64,000 nt of DNA from Thecaphora thlaspeos. Taxonomy: Eukaryota; Basidiomycota; Ustilaginomycetes; Urocystidales; Glomosporiaceae. The stretch is taken from positions 1 through 64,000 of the forward strand of contig UWYS01000022.1 of assembly GCA_900291925.1 (NCBI GenBank). Direction: 5' to 3'. The notes under the pieces were generated by a model. It was not told the DNA's origin. It saw only the letters and a list, made by a program, of their open reading frames with translations, and ran no database searches. Positions 50,937 through 63,962 of the stretch are shown one piece after another. A program made the translations under genes and the position numbers. Within the stretch, counting starts at the first letter, position 1. Each line of letters starts with the position of its first letter.

Positions 50937-53900
50937 ATGTCGGACAGCGGCAACATCAAGGTCGTGGTGCGATGTCGTCCCATGAACAGCAGAGGTAAGC
51001 ACCGCACTGCCGTCCTCTCGCTCTGCCTCTGATGCTCTGCTCGGCAGCAGAGGGCCCCGTGGCGACCTCCACCAACAAATATCTGACCGCCCACCGCCCT
51101 CTGGTTGCTGCCATCCTCTTGCACCTATGTCCACCTCGCAGAAAGGACAAGGGGAGCGTCCAACCTCGTCGAGTTCAATGGCGACAAGCAGGTGAGCCTC
51201 GCTTGCCCGGGCAGCGCCGAATTTCCGACCCAATACAGGTGGCGAAAGGGTGCCTCCAGCCTACTGACCCTTTCCACTCGGCTCGCCTCCTCCGGTTTGC
51301 CAACCTGCCCGTAGCTCGTCCTCTCGCCGCCCAACGAAGGCGACAGCAGAGAGACCAACGCCAAGGCATCAAAGAAGAAGTCGATGCCCTTCTCGTTTGA
51401 CAGGGCCTACGACGAAAACACAGAACAGAGCACCCTCTTCAACTACATCGGCATCGAGCTCCTCGAGCATGCCTTCAACGGCTTCAACACAGTGAGCAGC
51501 CGGCGGCCGTCGAGCACAAACGGGCTTCGTGCGAGGCTGAGGATTGGCGAGAGGCTCGAGACTGACACCGTGCACCTGCTCACCTCGTCATACGCCACCC
51601 GCTCATCGCCCCACACAGTGCGTTTTTGCGTACGGCCAGACGGGCTCGGGCAAGTCGCACAGCATGGTGGGCTACGCCGAGGCGAAGGGACTCATCCCGC
51701 TCACCTGCTCCAAGCTGTTCGACGACGTCGACTCTAAGATGGCCGCCGACACGAACCTAAAGATCAGCGTCGAGGTCAGCTACATCGAAATTTACAATGA
51801 GAAAGTCCGCGACCTCCTCAATCCGAAGAACAAAGGCAACCTCAAGGTCAGAGAGCACCCGAGTCTCGGTCCTTACGTTGAGGACCTCAGCAAGCTCGTC
51901 GTCTCGAGCTTCCGCGACATTGAGAATCTGATGGACGAAGGCAACAAGGTGCGATGACGTGCACCGCCCGACCGCATCGCTTCCGGCTCAGTAGCTGTCT
52001 GACCACTCACGTCTGACGCCTTCTCCTTCCTCTACTCCCTGCCGCTCCCCTGTCCCTGTCGCTCGACCGTCCCGTAGGCACGGACGGTAGCGGCGACGAA
52101 CATGAACGAGACCAGTTCCCGCTCCCATGCCGTCTTCACGCTGGTGCTGACGCAGAAGAAGTGGGATCCGGACGCCAAGCTCGAGGCGGAGAAGGTGTCG
52201 CGGGTCAGCCTGGTCGATCTGGCCGGATCAGAGCGGGCCAATTCGACCGGCGCGACGGGCGCCCGCCTCAAGGAAGGAGCCAACATCAACCGGTCGCTCA
52301 CCACGCTCGGCAAGGTCATCGCAGCGCTCGCCATCGCCAGCGGCGAGCCGGCCAAGGGCAAGAAGAAGGCGGCGCTCGAGAGCTTCGTACCCTACCGAGA
52401 CTCGGTCCTTACCTGGTTGCTCAAGGACAGCCTCGGCGGCAACTCGAAAACGGCCATGATCGCCGCCATCTCGCCGGCCGACTACGAAGAGACGCTCAGC
52501 ACGCTGCGCTACGCCGACCAGGCCAAGAAGATCAAGAACAAAGCCGTCGTGAACGAGGACCCCAACGCCAAGCTGATCCGCGAGCTTAAGGAGGAGCTTG
52601 AGATGCTACGGACGCGCGTCTCGGGCGGAGGAGGCCTCGAGGGTGAAGGGTCGTGGGACCCCACCGTCCCGCCAGAGAAGCAGGTGGTCCGCTACCAGAC
52701 AAAGAGCGGCGAGATCAAGACGGTGACAAAGGCCGAGCTCGAGGAGCAGCTCGAGCAGTCGGAGAAGATCATGAGCAGCCTCAACGAAAGCTGGGAGGAG
52801 AAGCTGCAGAAGACGCAGGAGATCCAAAAGGAGCGCGAAAAGGCGCTCGAGGAGCTAGGCATCTCGGTCGACAAGGGCAACGTCGGCGTCCACACGCCCA
52901 AGAAGCTCCCGCACCTTGTAAACCTCAACGAGGACCCGCTGATGTCCGAGTGTCTCATCTACCAGATCAAGCCGGGCCGCACGCTCGTCGGGAGCCTTGA
53001 GAGCGGGACCGAGGTCCAGATCAAGCTAAGCGGGACCAACATCCTCGCGGAGCACTGCGTCATCCAGAACGACGACGGGGCCGTCACTGTCGAGGCGATG
53101 CCCGAGAGCATGACGATGATCAACGGCAAGCGCCTCACCCCGGGCGAGCCGAAGCGGCTCCGCTCGGGCTATCGCGTCATTCTCGGCGACTTCCACGTCT
53201 TCCGCTTTAACCACCCGGAGGAGGTCCGCAAGGCGCGCGACCGCGTGAAGTCGACGCTCGCCATGTCGACTGGCGAGGCGGACAACGAGACGCTGCTGGC
53301 CGATGGCGAATCGCCGGCGACGCGGCCCGACTCGCCCGCCTCGGGCGATGTCGACTGGACGTACGCGCGGCGCGAGTACGCCATCGCCCGCCTCAACGGC
53401 CAGGACGTCAACTTTGACAACCTCAATGAGGAGGACCTCGAAAAGCTCTTCGAGGATATCTCCAAGGCACGCCACAAGAAGGCCATCGTTGGCGGCGGCG
53501 GCCGGCCCGAGAGCCGGGCAAGCTTCTTTGACGACAACGCCAGCGAGTCGACAGGGTCATTTGTCCGCCACTACTCGCTTGGCGCCATGACCGACGACAC
53601 CAGCATCGATCCGTGGAGCCAAGGCGGCAGTGATGTGGGCTCGATGCGCGTCAGCGGCAGCGGCGACAACGGTAACGGTAACGGTAACGGCAACGGTGGC
53701 GGCAAGGGGCCCCGCAGCAAGACCGAGACGCTGAAGATGAAGGTGCGCGAATACGAGGAACGCTTCACCCGGATGGCGGCCTCCTTGCCCGGCCTCGACT
53801 CGCCGCGCCTCAATTTCAAGGTCGAGTACAGCGACGAGCAGAAGCGCCAGGTGCGATGGGTGCTCGCCAAGTGGCGCGGTCACACCAAGGTCTCGATGGC

Positions 53901-56820
53901 CGAGGACGCCCTTACTAAGGCGGTCCTCGTCAAGGAGGCCAACGTGATTGGCAAGGAGCTCGGCAAGGACGTCACCTACCAGTTCACCATCGTCGACGAC
54001 GTGCCCCTGGCCAACCCGACGTCAAACGTCGAGTCGATCGCTGGCCTGACCGAGTTCGATGACGTCGCCGATCCGGACCTCGCCCGGAGCGCCAAGCCGT
54101 GTATGGCTGTCAAGGTGCTCGACTACGCCCACACCACGGCGTACGTCTGGTCGATTGCCAAGTTCGAGCAACGCCTTCAGAAGATGCGAAATCTCTATAC
54201 ATTCATCGACAAGCCCGAGTACTCGCAGCACTTCAACTGGTCCGACCCATTCTACGAGAGCCCGACGCCATCGTACAGCTTCGTCGGCAGCGCCACGATC
54301 CCGCTCACGCCGCTCTCGCGCCACATCACTACGCGCTACCGCCTCCCCATCCTCAGCCGCCACACGGGCAAGCCGCTGGGTTCCTGCTCGGTCCAGCTCA
54401 AATTCGTCAGCCTCTCGCCGCCCACTAACACCGTCGGCGGCAGCAGCGGCAGCGGCATCAGCGACGCCAATGGCGGAAGGAATGGCCCCGCCAATGGGTC
54501 GCGATCGTTCGGAGCCGCCGGCGAGGCGCTGTCGCCGACGCCCTCATCGAACGGCAGCGTTTCGCGCGAGGCCGAGCTGCCGGCCGGCCACAAACTTGGC
54601 CTCCAGCTCGTCGTCGACTCGATCTCGGGCATCTCGCGCGAGGACTTTGCCAACATCCACATCCAGGTGCGGCTGAGCTCGTTTGCTGGCCCGACGATTC
54701 CCAAGGACGAGGTCTACCCGTCGATCCCGACAGAGCTGGTCGACGACGGCTCGCTCGCCGACGTGAGGCTGAGGCGGACGATCTCGTTCATCCTGACGCC
54801 CGAGACGGCTGCATGGATGCGCAACGGCTACGCACCGATCGAATTCCATGCTCGCGTAAGGCCAAGCTACCTCTCGGCGCTCGAGAGGCACGATGAAGAT
54901 CGCGAGGCCTCCGCGTCAAAGTCAGGGCTTAGCGCCGCCGCCACCGCACCATCCGATGAGCGCGAGGGGCTCGACTCGACCAAGCGTGCCGAGCGACCGG
55001 AGCTGGGGAGGTCGACGACGTCGCACGGTCGGCTGTCGGAGAAGGAGATGGTTTCTGAGGAGAAGCACCACATCCTGGCGTGTGTCCAGATCTGCGAGCT
55101 CGACGCCTCGGGTGAATATCGGCCGGTCCCCGTCAAGGCGCAGTCGACGCTCGACCCGGGCTGCTTCTTCCTCCGCCAGGGGCTACAGCGCAAGCTGGCC
55201 ATCCAACTCTCGCACGACAGCGGGCGCCAGTTCAACTGGACGCGCTTCACCAAGGTCGACCTGACGGACGTCCGGCTGCTCGACCCGCGCGGGCGGGTCC
55301 ACGGATCCAAGGTGACGGTGCCGATTCAGCTCAAGGCGCCGGGCAAGCAGCAGAGCGTCGAGTTCCTCAACAATGGGACGAGCGAGCTGAGCCTGTGGGC
55401 ATGGTGGGACAGCAGCGTGCACGACAGCCTCTACCTTAATCGTGTCACCTCGGCAAACCACCGCGTCCTTCTGCAGCTCAACTTTGAGGTCGAAGTCGAG
55501 TCGTGCGCCCGTCCTGTCCGGTTCGCGATGGACATTGCGCTCTCGATCAACGGTCGAGACGCCAAGCCGCCCGGACGCCTGATGAGCTTCCTGGAATCGG
55601 CCACGAGCGGAAGCAGGACGCTGACAAAGGCCAGTGCACTATTCAGCGTCAAGCTGGTCCCGCCTATGACAAAGATGACGAGAGAGCTGTGGCGGCTCGA
55701 TACGGCGACAAAGTACGTGCGAGGGCAGGAGATGCTGCGAGGCTGGAAGGCGCGAGGCGTCAGTCTGGTGCACGATCACGACCGGCTGGTCAAGACCGAG
55801 CGGAGGCGGGCAGAGGTGGAAGGCCTTCGTGCGCTCCTCAAGGCCAGTCCGCCACTTTCGCTTTCGCTCCCGCTCTTGTCCAACGATGAGACGACTTCAT
55901 CGGGCGACCAGCTCGTCGCCAAGACGCTCGAGCTATGGCAGCGCGCGGTACGAGATTCAAAAGTGGCCGTACTGGCCGAAGAGTCCTCGGTGGCAGCATC
56001 GGCGGCGGCGGCGGAAGCTGAGGAGGATTCGCAATGCCGGCGTCAAGACGGTACGGATTCGGACACGGTGACGCCACCGACACCTAGTCAGACGACACCG
56101 CCGCCGCCACCGGTGGCTCGACCTGAATTGGTCAAGCTGACGGCGGAAGTTTCGCTGGTTGCGCGTTCCGACAATGCCGCGAAGCGAGGGTGGCTAATGA
56201 TGCCCGTCGAGGCGTTTTCAGACCAGTGGGTAAAGAGGTGGTTCGCGCTGAGGAGGTGAGTATGAGGCCCCTTCCCCCCTCCCCCCTCCTTCCCCCGGTC
56301 GCTGCCGAAGAAGACCGCTGATCGCTGAATATGTACCTGTGCATGGACCGACGAGCAGACCGTTCCTGTACGTGTACGAGAACGCGTCGGAGCTCGACGA
56401 GACGATGGCCATCAATGTCGCTTCGGTACGAGTGGAGCACGATGAGAACATTGAAGCTATGCTGGAGGTACGTCGCCTTTCTTACCATTTCATCCCAGCC
56501 CCCTTCTTTCCCCCTCCTGGTGAAGGACACTTCCACTGATGAAACGTTTGGACGGCGCGGAACGAAACAGAGGGACAACGTCTTTGGAGTTTACACGTCG
56601 TCCAATTCGTACTTCCTTCAAGCGCCCAGCGGCAAAGATATGGAGGCTTGGATGTAAGTGACACGGCCTTTCTCGCGGCCTCGGACCGGTGTCTGGGTGT
56701 TTTGACGTGGGATGCTGATGCGATTGTTGAATCTCTCTGGTTTCCGCACGGGCGACGACCAACAGGCAAGCTTTGGACGGTCTCCATTCCACCAGAATGA
56801 CGACCAACGAGATGGCATGA
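50937..56820 (+). CDS. UNC104: Kinesin-3 motor, Unc104/KIF1A type
   Basis: Eight exons: 50937-50994, 51142-51191, 51315-51491, 51619-51948, 52078-56255, 56359-56467, 56571-56653 and 56766-56820. All introns are GT-AG, 103-147 nt; 5040 nt, 1679 aa. Four short exons encode the start of the motor. Motor: [13 protein letters not shown]-loop GQTGSGKS (residues 101-108), Switch [11 protein letters not shown], Switch [12 protein letters not shown] and the neck-side [14 protein letters not shown]. Then come a coiled coil, an FHA domain (about 485-590, with GRTLVGS and [10 protein letters not shown]), KIF1B and DUF3694-type regions and a C-terminal PH domain (about 1565-1675, KRGWLMMP ... [18 protein letters not shown]), completed only by splicing the last exons (EAWM-QALDGL). 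It drives plus-end transport of early endosomes and vesicles in hyphae; PH binds phosphoinositides. It is convergent with TAF4, stops 195 bp apart. Confidence 0.97.
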
Positions 56821-57015
56821 CGATTTCCCATCCGAAGCAAAGCTGGCCACGCGAGAATGTGCAACGTTGTTCTCGAGCCGAGATCCATCATACCCCGCTT
56901 TCCTTTTCCCGATTCGTTCTCAGTCATTAGACGTAGCCTGTGTATTTTGAGATTGCGCATCGTCGACAGACCTACGTTGGGAGAGCGGTGGAGCAAAACC
57001 AACCCGAAAACAAGG

Positions 57016-59034
57016 CTACGTCCCCTTATCCAACGCAGCAGTCTCTCCCGCTCGTGCACCACCCGCCTTTGCCCTAGCTCTATACAGAACCATCTCACCA
57101 CTTCCGTACCCACTCGCAGCCCCTCTTTCGTATTCCAAAGCGAACAACGCATCACGGAGCGTGACTTGAAGTCTCTGTCTTTCTTCCTCCTTCTCCTTTT
57201 CAGCTTGACGGGCTGAAACGTCTCCCCATGCTCCTATCTTTTCCTTCCTCGCTGTCGCGGTTGAGGTCGATGTAGAAAGGAGGGAAGAAGTGGAAGAAGA
57301 GGGGGCGTTCTTTCGATTCATTCCACCTTGATCGATAGGTTGAGGTGCGAATTTGGGTTTAGGAAGTCTTGATCCTGTTTCGTCGTTGTCCTCGTTTTCG
57401 TCTTCTTTGGATTTGGCATTTTTACCCGTCGATAAGGCATTCCCACGGACCGAAGAGAGACTGGAAAAACCGCTAGAAGCTCCCTGTAACCAGGAATACT
57501 TTGTCGAACTTCCACCGAGGTTTCGCATCGCTGTGCTGTTGGCTAGTCGTTTTTGCACGTCTTCAGACATGTTTCGCGCCGTCACTCCCGGTCCTATCTT
57601 TTTGGCTTTCCTCTTTCCGTCCCCTCCACCAGCACCGGAGCTGCGAGGTGTATCGAGTCCTATCTCACCTCCACCTTCAACATCCATTCCTCCTTCCATC
57701 GATACACCGACGAGATCCGATCCAGACGTCAAAGAGAGTGCCGTGGCCACTTCGTCGCGGGCTAGACGTTCCTTTCGTCGTCGTGCTTCGTCACCCTTCT
57801 CTGCCTTTTCCAGTGCGGCGAGCTGGGCGCGTGGATCGGATAGGATGCGTTCGTGGTACATCGCTACGCCGGCGCCCGTCGACGACGACGACGACTTCGA
57901 CGTCGGGTAGAGAGGGGGAGCGTGTTGGTGAGAGGACCAGGATCGGTGACGAGACGAGGCAATCATGGCTTCCAGCATGTTGCGAAAGCGGACGCGAGCG
58001 GCGAGAGAGAGGTAGTTGAGTACCAAGGCGTCCACCCCTAGGCCGTGTTTTTGCGCTGTGTCGTAGGTGGTGCGTGTGGACAGTGGATGGGGCGAGCAGC
58101 AGAGCGTACAAGGTGAGTGTCGACGGGCGAGGTCCGAGCAGGAGTTACACCGGACGAGCTAGCGCTGCACTCACCAATGGTATGCACTTTGAACGCCAGC
58201 GGGTAGACTTGGAGGTAGAGTTCGCCGTCCTGGTCCTTCTGTGCTTCCGCAGCATTGTTGGTGGAGTGGTCGAGGAGGTCGCGTTGCTGGATTGCCTCCT
58301 CTTCCGCCTATCGAGGGACACGTTGCGTCGATGCGCTCGTCGGTCAGAAAGCTCTGGTCTCGACAGGCAGACTACATCGCCTCTCCAAGGTCGCCCACAA
58401 CTCACTCTCAAATCGACACCAGAAGCGCCCATGATGTCTACGAGACTGTCAAAGTTCTCCCGTGCTTCTGCTCCACCGCCGCCGCCACCTTGAGCTGATG
58501 ATGTTGCCACTATTATCTTGGCGTTCGAGGAGGCCGTTGTTGCGGGTTTGGAGGCAGCGCTGGCGGTAGGTCGGAAAGGTTTGAAGCCAAACACGACGAG
58601 ATGAGGGGTCGACGAAGGACGTCAGTGTCTCTTGCGACAAGGACGCGTGTCATGTCAGTGTACAACTTACCTCGCCGCAGCGGCGCTCGCTGCACCGCTC
58701 TCTGTAGCTGTCGTTCGCACCGCTCTTGCTGTGTCGTGCGCATCACGAAGGTCATCTCAAAACGTCAATTCGGTTCGAAGTTGTGCACAACGCCGCTCGC
58801 CCCTAGAATAGAGCACTTACGCGTTGATGCTGCTGTCGCTGCCGTTGCATGTTCGGTCTTTACCCGTTTGGCCGAGGGTGGATTGGAAGGATGGCGTTCA
58901 TGAGCGTTGTTGGCGGTGGCGGTAGTGGCGGAAGGCGGAGGCGTGGGTATGGGACTGGAGGCTGCTGCTGCTGAGGGTGAAGGTGCACTGCTTGATGGGA
59001 GGGACATCGAGGAGGGTAGAGGTGGTGTGGACAT
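57016..59034 (-). CDS. TAF4: TAF4, TFIID subunit
   Basis: Five exons: 59034-58821, 58755-58671, 58559-58406, 58307-58175 and 58055-57016. Introns are 65-119 nt, four GTAAGT/GTGAGT donors; 1626 nt, 541 aa. The conserved C-terminal TAF4 region is assembled across exons: FDSLVDIMGASGVDLR-AEEEAIQQRD, then YPLAFKVHTI-AQKHGLGVDALVLNYLSLAARVRFRNMLEAM (histone-fold part that pairs with TAF12), then MYHERILSDPRAQLAALEK, KYSWLQG and the final QVTLRDALFALEYERG ... MVLYRARAK. TFIID binds core promoters in the nucleus. The first two exons are Ser/Pro/Ala-rich and were placed only by frame and splice signals, so the N-terminus is less sure than exons 3-5. A short basic NLS-like AKRVK lies in exon 1. Confidence 0.83.
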
Positions 59035-59764
59035 CGTGTTGCTGTGCTGTGCTGTGCCGAGGGGGGCGATGCGGCGTCTGAGAGGTGATGTGGAATGCTA
59101 GAAAGGGTGAAGGCGCGAGGTGGTCATGGAGTGGTGGCACGATGAATGAGGGTGCGGCGGTGGTGGTGGTGGTGGAGGAGGAGGAGGAGGAGGGTTGGGG
59201 GAGGGGGAGAAAGGTGGAGATGGAGATGGAGATGGAGATGGACAAGGTAGACAGACGGAAGGAGAAAGAGAGGCAAAGCGGCTCTCTCTCCACTTCGGAC
59301 GGGCGGGCCGCCCAGTCGCGGCTTCCGGGAAAGGGAAGACGCGCATAGCGCGACGCTCTCACAGTGCGAGTGTCACCTCTCGTGCTCCGCCCTCGGCCTC
59401 GGCCTCGGCCTCCCACTCCCAACTCGCACTCCACACTCTGACTGCCGTACCCCACAGCACAAACGCCGCTCCATTGCCACTGTCGCACACAGACAGAGAG
59501 AGTGGTCACACCGACGTTCTTGCAGCTTCACGTGCGCTCGACACAGCGTATATACATCGCTTGACTCCAGGTGGGTGCTAAATGTTTGTCTTTCGTCGCT
59601 CGACGCCGGCGGCCCAACGTCCGCGCTTTGGTCTGCTGTATAACCATGTAGCGCTGTTCCCCTCGATTCACCCGCTGCTCTGTATCTCTCTCTCTCTCCC
59701 CCTCTCTGTACCAACATGCAACACGTACGCGCCCTTACTCCCTCTATCGCACTACAACATCGCC
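59035..59764. other. Intergenic between TAF4 and GOT1
   Basis: About 730 bp hold the TAF4 promoter and GOT1 3' flank. Repeats: GGT/GGA triplets at about 59157-59192, GAGATG hexamers at about 59215-59241 and CTCGGC hexamers at about 59391-59412. No gene is seen. Confidence 0.5.
59215..59241. repeat. (GGAGAT)n hexanucleotide repeat
   Basis: About four and a half units, upstream of TAF4 on its non-coding strand. Confidence 0.8.
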
Positions 59765-60502
59765 TCATACCGCCGATTGCCTCTGCCCTGCTCCCGCCAC
59801 GCGGTCCAGGAACTGTCCGCCAGAGGTACAGAACCAAAACAACGAGGCAGAAACGTCTCATCTCTGTCAGTCCGACGGTCCAGTCCCTTTAGCTCCTTTG
59901 ACCATCGAGCACTCACGCCGCGGATGTAAGGCAAGGACAGCACGTTGCCAATCACGGGCAGTTGCCGCAGAAAATTGAGGATGACAGGGAAAAAGTCTCT
60001 GCGCAAGCCCATCGACCAAGATTCACATTTGCTCAGTTTCAACCTCTCCACACAGCAATGCTCTCCGATCTTGCATGCTTGTGGCTGCCTACTCACCCAA
60101 ACAGGTTCAAGAAGCCAAACGTCTCGACCAGCATGCCGATGACGGCCCACTTGCAGAAAACGAGAAACATGCCAACAAAGAAGCAGATCGAGCCGCGGAT
60201 CTTTTGCTTGCGTGCGAAAAAGTAAAACGTCTTTTGCGGACCGATCAGCAGGGCGATGCCCGCGGTGAAGAGCACGTTTCCCAGCGCCAGCAGAGCTGCA
60301 TCGAAGAACAGCACGATGCCGATCAGCAGGAAGAAGGCGCCGAACGACACTAGGCCGACGCCAATCTCTGAGCGAGTTGCCAAAAAGAGAAACGAGCGCC
60401 AAGGGAGAGGACAGAGGTTAGACGGGAGTTCTGAACAGCAACCGAGATGTGTGGCCGTGCTGTGCCGTTGGAAAACCCACTCTGCTGGTCTGTAAGCCAC
60501 AT
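59765..60502 (-). CDS. GOT1: GOT1 vesicle-transport membrane protein
   Basis: Four exons: 60502-60481 (22 nt), 60367-60097, 59998-59917 and 59812-59765 (48 nt). Introns are 98-113 nt; 423 nt, 140 aa, against 138 in yeast and human. The first exon encodes MWLTDQQ and splices (GTGGGT donor) to give QKIGVGLVSFGAFFLL, the invariant family start. Four hydrophobic spans follow, including LALGNVLFTAGIALLIG and WAVIGMLVETFGFLNLFG. The third exon gives DFFPVILNFLRQLPVIG and LPYIRG; the last adds FLDRVAGAGQRQSAV, with the family's terminal SAV. The protein sits in early Golgi/ER membranes and helps ER-Golgi transport with Sft2. The very small first and last exons hide the true ends from simple ORF calling. 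Confidence 0.95.
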
Positions 60503-61193
60503 TCTTGGGTCGAATGTCTGTGGGTTTGAGTGAGTGTTGCGGCGATCAAGATCGTAGCGTGGATGCGTAGAAGCGAGAACGAGCGAAGTGTTCCAAGTCG
60601 AAGCGTCCGAAACGGGATGAGTTGGCTGCGGAGGCGGTAGGGTTGAGGGTGATGGTGGCGGTGGTGGCGATGATGATGTTAGCGATTCAACAAAGATCGA
60701 GACGAGGTGGAGTCGAGTCTTCGGGGCGGCACTCTCTTACACAGCTGCACACTGTCGCCCTCGCGAGACGCGTGCAAACCGACGTGGCCAACCACCCCCC
60801 GGGAACCGAGCCAGCACACACCTCACCGTCCAGCCGCACTATACACGACAAGTCGACCAATCCGACACCTCCCCGAATTCTTCCTTCGCCATACTCTTCC
60901 GCCCTCCGTCGCCGGCACACACACACACACACACACGCGCGCGCGCACGCAAACAGGGAGCTGTACAATCCTTTTGATGCAGTGGTTCCTAAGCAGCTGA
61001 CGAGAAGATGCGGTCACGCTTGCCGTCGCCGTGGCCGTCGCGCCATCATCAACGAGGTCCGGGCGCCATTGCGCCAGGCAATTTCGTCCGGATGGGAGCT
61101 GCCCGGACTGGCTGGCCGAGCTGGGCCAAGCGGACTTGCACGTACGAGTGGGCTCAGAGCGTGGACATCAGCGTCGCGACGGCCGACCCCTAT
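60503..61193. other. Intergenic, upstream of GOT1
   Basis: About 690 bp. A (CA)n-(CG)n alternating purine-pyrimidine tract lies at about 60917-60950. No gene is recognised. Confidence 0.5.
60917..60950. repeat. (CA)n(CG)n dinucleotide tract
   Basis: About eleven CA units pass directly into GCGCGCGC. Alternating purine-pyrimidine sequence of this kind can adopt Z-DNA in vitro. Confidence 0.88.
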
Positions 61194-63879
61194 TTATCTC
61201 TGCCGCTTGGCCGGGCTGGCGGTGTTGCCGAGCTTGGGGCTCGGGCTCGGCGCTCCCGTCTTGCCCTTCCGCTTCAAACTGGTGGACCCCTGCGGTGTGG
61301 CAGTGTTGGTGGGCGAGGTGCCGCTGTTGTTGTTATTGTTGTTGGTGGTGGTGGTGGTGTTGGAGCTGGCGGGATCCGAGCCCTGTTGTTGCTGCGACCC
61401 CGGCTGTCCCGGCTGTCCGGATTGCGCCTGCTGCCCCTGCGCTTGCTGCTGCTGCTGCTGAGCGCCCATGGGCGTCGAAAGTGGGCCCTGGGCGCTCGTG
61501 GGCCGGAGCGGTGCCCCTGTCATGCCCGTCGCCGGGCTTCCCGACTGTCCCGAGTGGGGCCCGGAGGTGCCGTTCGGCTGCGCTCCATTCTGCTGCGCAC
61601 GGTTTTGCTGGGCCTCGCGGTACTGAGCGGCGAATCTACGCAGCGTGTCTGTGATGGGGTTGTTTCGCAGGGGAGGTCAGAGCAGAGGAAGTCGAGATGG
61701 TCAGCGGCAACGGTCAGAGGGGCCGCAAAACTGCCGAACAGTCCGAGGACACCCACCTATCGGTCCCATCTTGTCCTTAAAGCTGACGTTGATTAGGTCG
61801 CGAAGTTGGCAGACGCTTTCGGTGATCTGGCCGCCAAAAAGTGGGAAGGTGGCGAGCAGTCCGGTGACAAAAAGGTTAGCTTCCGCTCGCACAAGCCACG
61901 TTCACAGAGCAACGTCCACATCGCCGCCGCTCACCTCGAGGCACCGCATGGCACGGAGGCAGATGCCGTACTCGTTGACCGGGTACTCTGGCAGCGTGTT
62001 TTGCTCGACAGGCATTGTAAAGGCCGAGTTGCTCCCCTTTTTGTCTTCGTCCGAGAGGTCCTCGCTCTTGACGTTGGTTGCGTCATCGTCCTTGCTGACG
62101 CCGCTTCCGTCTTTAACGCCGCCGCCGTCGGGCTGCTTCTCGCGCTCCCTCGCCTCTTTGTCCTCGAGCTCCTTGCGGTCCTTAAGGCTCAGACCCCCCT
62201 TTCGCGACGCTTTGGAGGCGGCTGCACTGCTCGTCGTCGGACTCGACGTCCCGGCGTCGGACACCGCTGTCGCCGCTGCCTTGCCAAGGATGTGCTGGAT
62301 CACCTCGCTGGGAATCGCCGCATCGATCTTCGTCCTCTGAATGGCGGTCCGCGTGATGTAGCCGGTGTGGGTGTGGACGGTAAAGTCAAGCGACTCGAGC
62401 CGCAGCTGAACGTCGTACCGGAGCGGCTGCGCTGCGCCGTTCTCTTGGCTTGGCATCATCCCCCCCGGCGTGGGGACCGGCTTAGCGTAGGGAACAAAGT
62501 GGGCGCGCAGCAGACCCGTCATCTGCACCTGCCAGCCGTTCTCGAAGCTGGTGTAGATCGTCGCGCGGCTCGCCTCGACGAGGTGCGTGACGACCGGCGA
62601 AGGGAAGCTGCTGAGGAATTTCGTCGAGGCGGGCGGCGGCGGCAGCAACGTCGTCGCCGGAAAGCCCGTCGTGTACTCGCGCGAGTTGTCGAGGCTTAGC
62701 TGCGACGAGCGAACGCCCGAGACGGAGCTGGTGTAGAAGTAGCGCGGCAGCACCGACGTCGGGACCTCGAAGCCCTTCTGCTCGCGCGACGCCGGGTTCC
62801 ACAGTAGCAGTCTGAAGATGCCTGAGGGCACGAAAAACTCATCGACAAAGGCGCGCCAGTACTCGACCTCGTTTCGGTCCGGTCCTGGGCCTAGCCCTTC
62901 CGAGTACTGCACCAGCCGCAGCACGCCCGCGCCAGAGGGGAACTGCGACTGAAGCTGTGGGTAGGGGCCCGCTGTCGGCGGCTGCGGCAAGTTAAGGGCG
63001 GCGCCGGTGGCGGTGTTGCCATTGTTGCCGTTGCCACCGTAGGGAGGCAGCGGACCCAGGCCGCCAACCATCGGGCCTGCCGCCGCGCTCGGCAACGCGG
63101 CACCGCCCTGCACGATGGCTGGCGACGCAGACGCTAGCGGGTTGATGCCGGACCGCAGAAGCGGCGTCCCGGCCTGAGGGGCATTCTGCGGCGTCTGTCC
63201 GCCGCCGCCGCCGCCACCCATCGAGCTCTGGCCTGGCGGGGCGCTGGCGGAAGGGACCGGGACGCCGGCGGCGCTCGACGGCCGAGGCTGCGGTGTCATC
63301 ATTGAGGCGGCCGGGTTGCCCGAGGGGTGGAATTGCTGGCCGGAGAGCGGCCTCATGGGTGTCTGTGTGCCACCGACGTGTGGGCTCGATGAGAGTGACG
63401 TCTGTCCCGGCTGCCCCTGGCCTGAACCGCTCGCCTGCATCTGCATCCCACCAGGCCCGAGCGGCGTTGGGATCCGCCCGGGAAGCGAGCCCTGCTGCGA
63501 ATGGCCGGGCGTGTAAGGGTGCTGGCCAGGCTGACCCTGAGGCCCTCCGGGATGCTGATGTTGCTGCTGCTGCTGCTGCATCCCGTGCGGGTGATTGGGC
63601 CGCGGCCGCATCTGGGGCGTCGTCTGCTGCTGCTGTTGGAGCTGCTGCTGCTGTTGCATCGTCAATGCCTGCGGGCTGCCAGCATGACGCTGACCGTAAG
63701 GCGATGCCATGGCGCCGGCCCCTCTAGGCGGGCCTGCATGCTGACCGTTCGAGGCCGAAGGCGTTTGTGGCTGCGACATGCGGCCTATCTGCGCCTGTTG
63801 AGCCGCCTGCTGTGCCTGCTGTTGCTGCTGAAGGTGCTGTTGCTGCTGAAGATGTAGTTGCTGCTGCTGTTGGAGGTGT

Positions 63880-63962
<83 letters not shown>

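Noticed and set aside
58513..58755. Separate small gene starting MTFVMRTTQQE
   Set aside because: It is an out-of-frame reading of TAF4 exon 2 and adjoining introns; the spliced TAF4 frame fits splice signals and phase.
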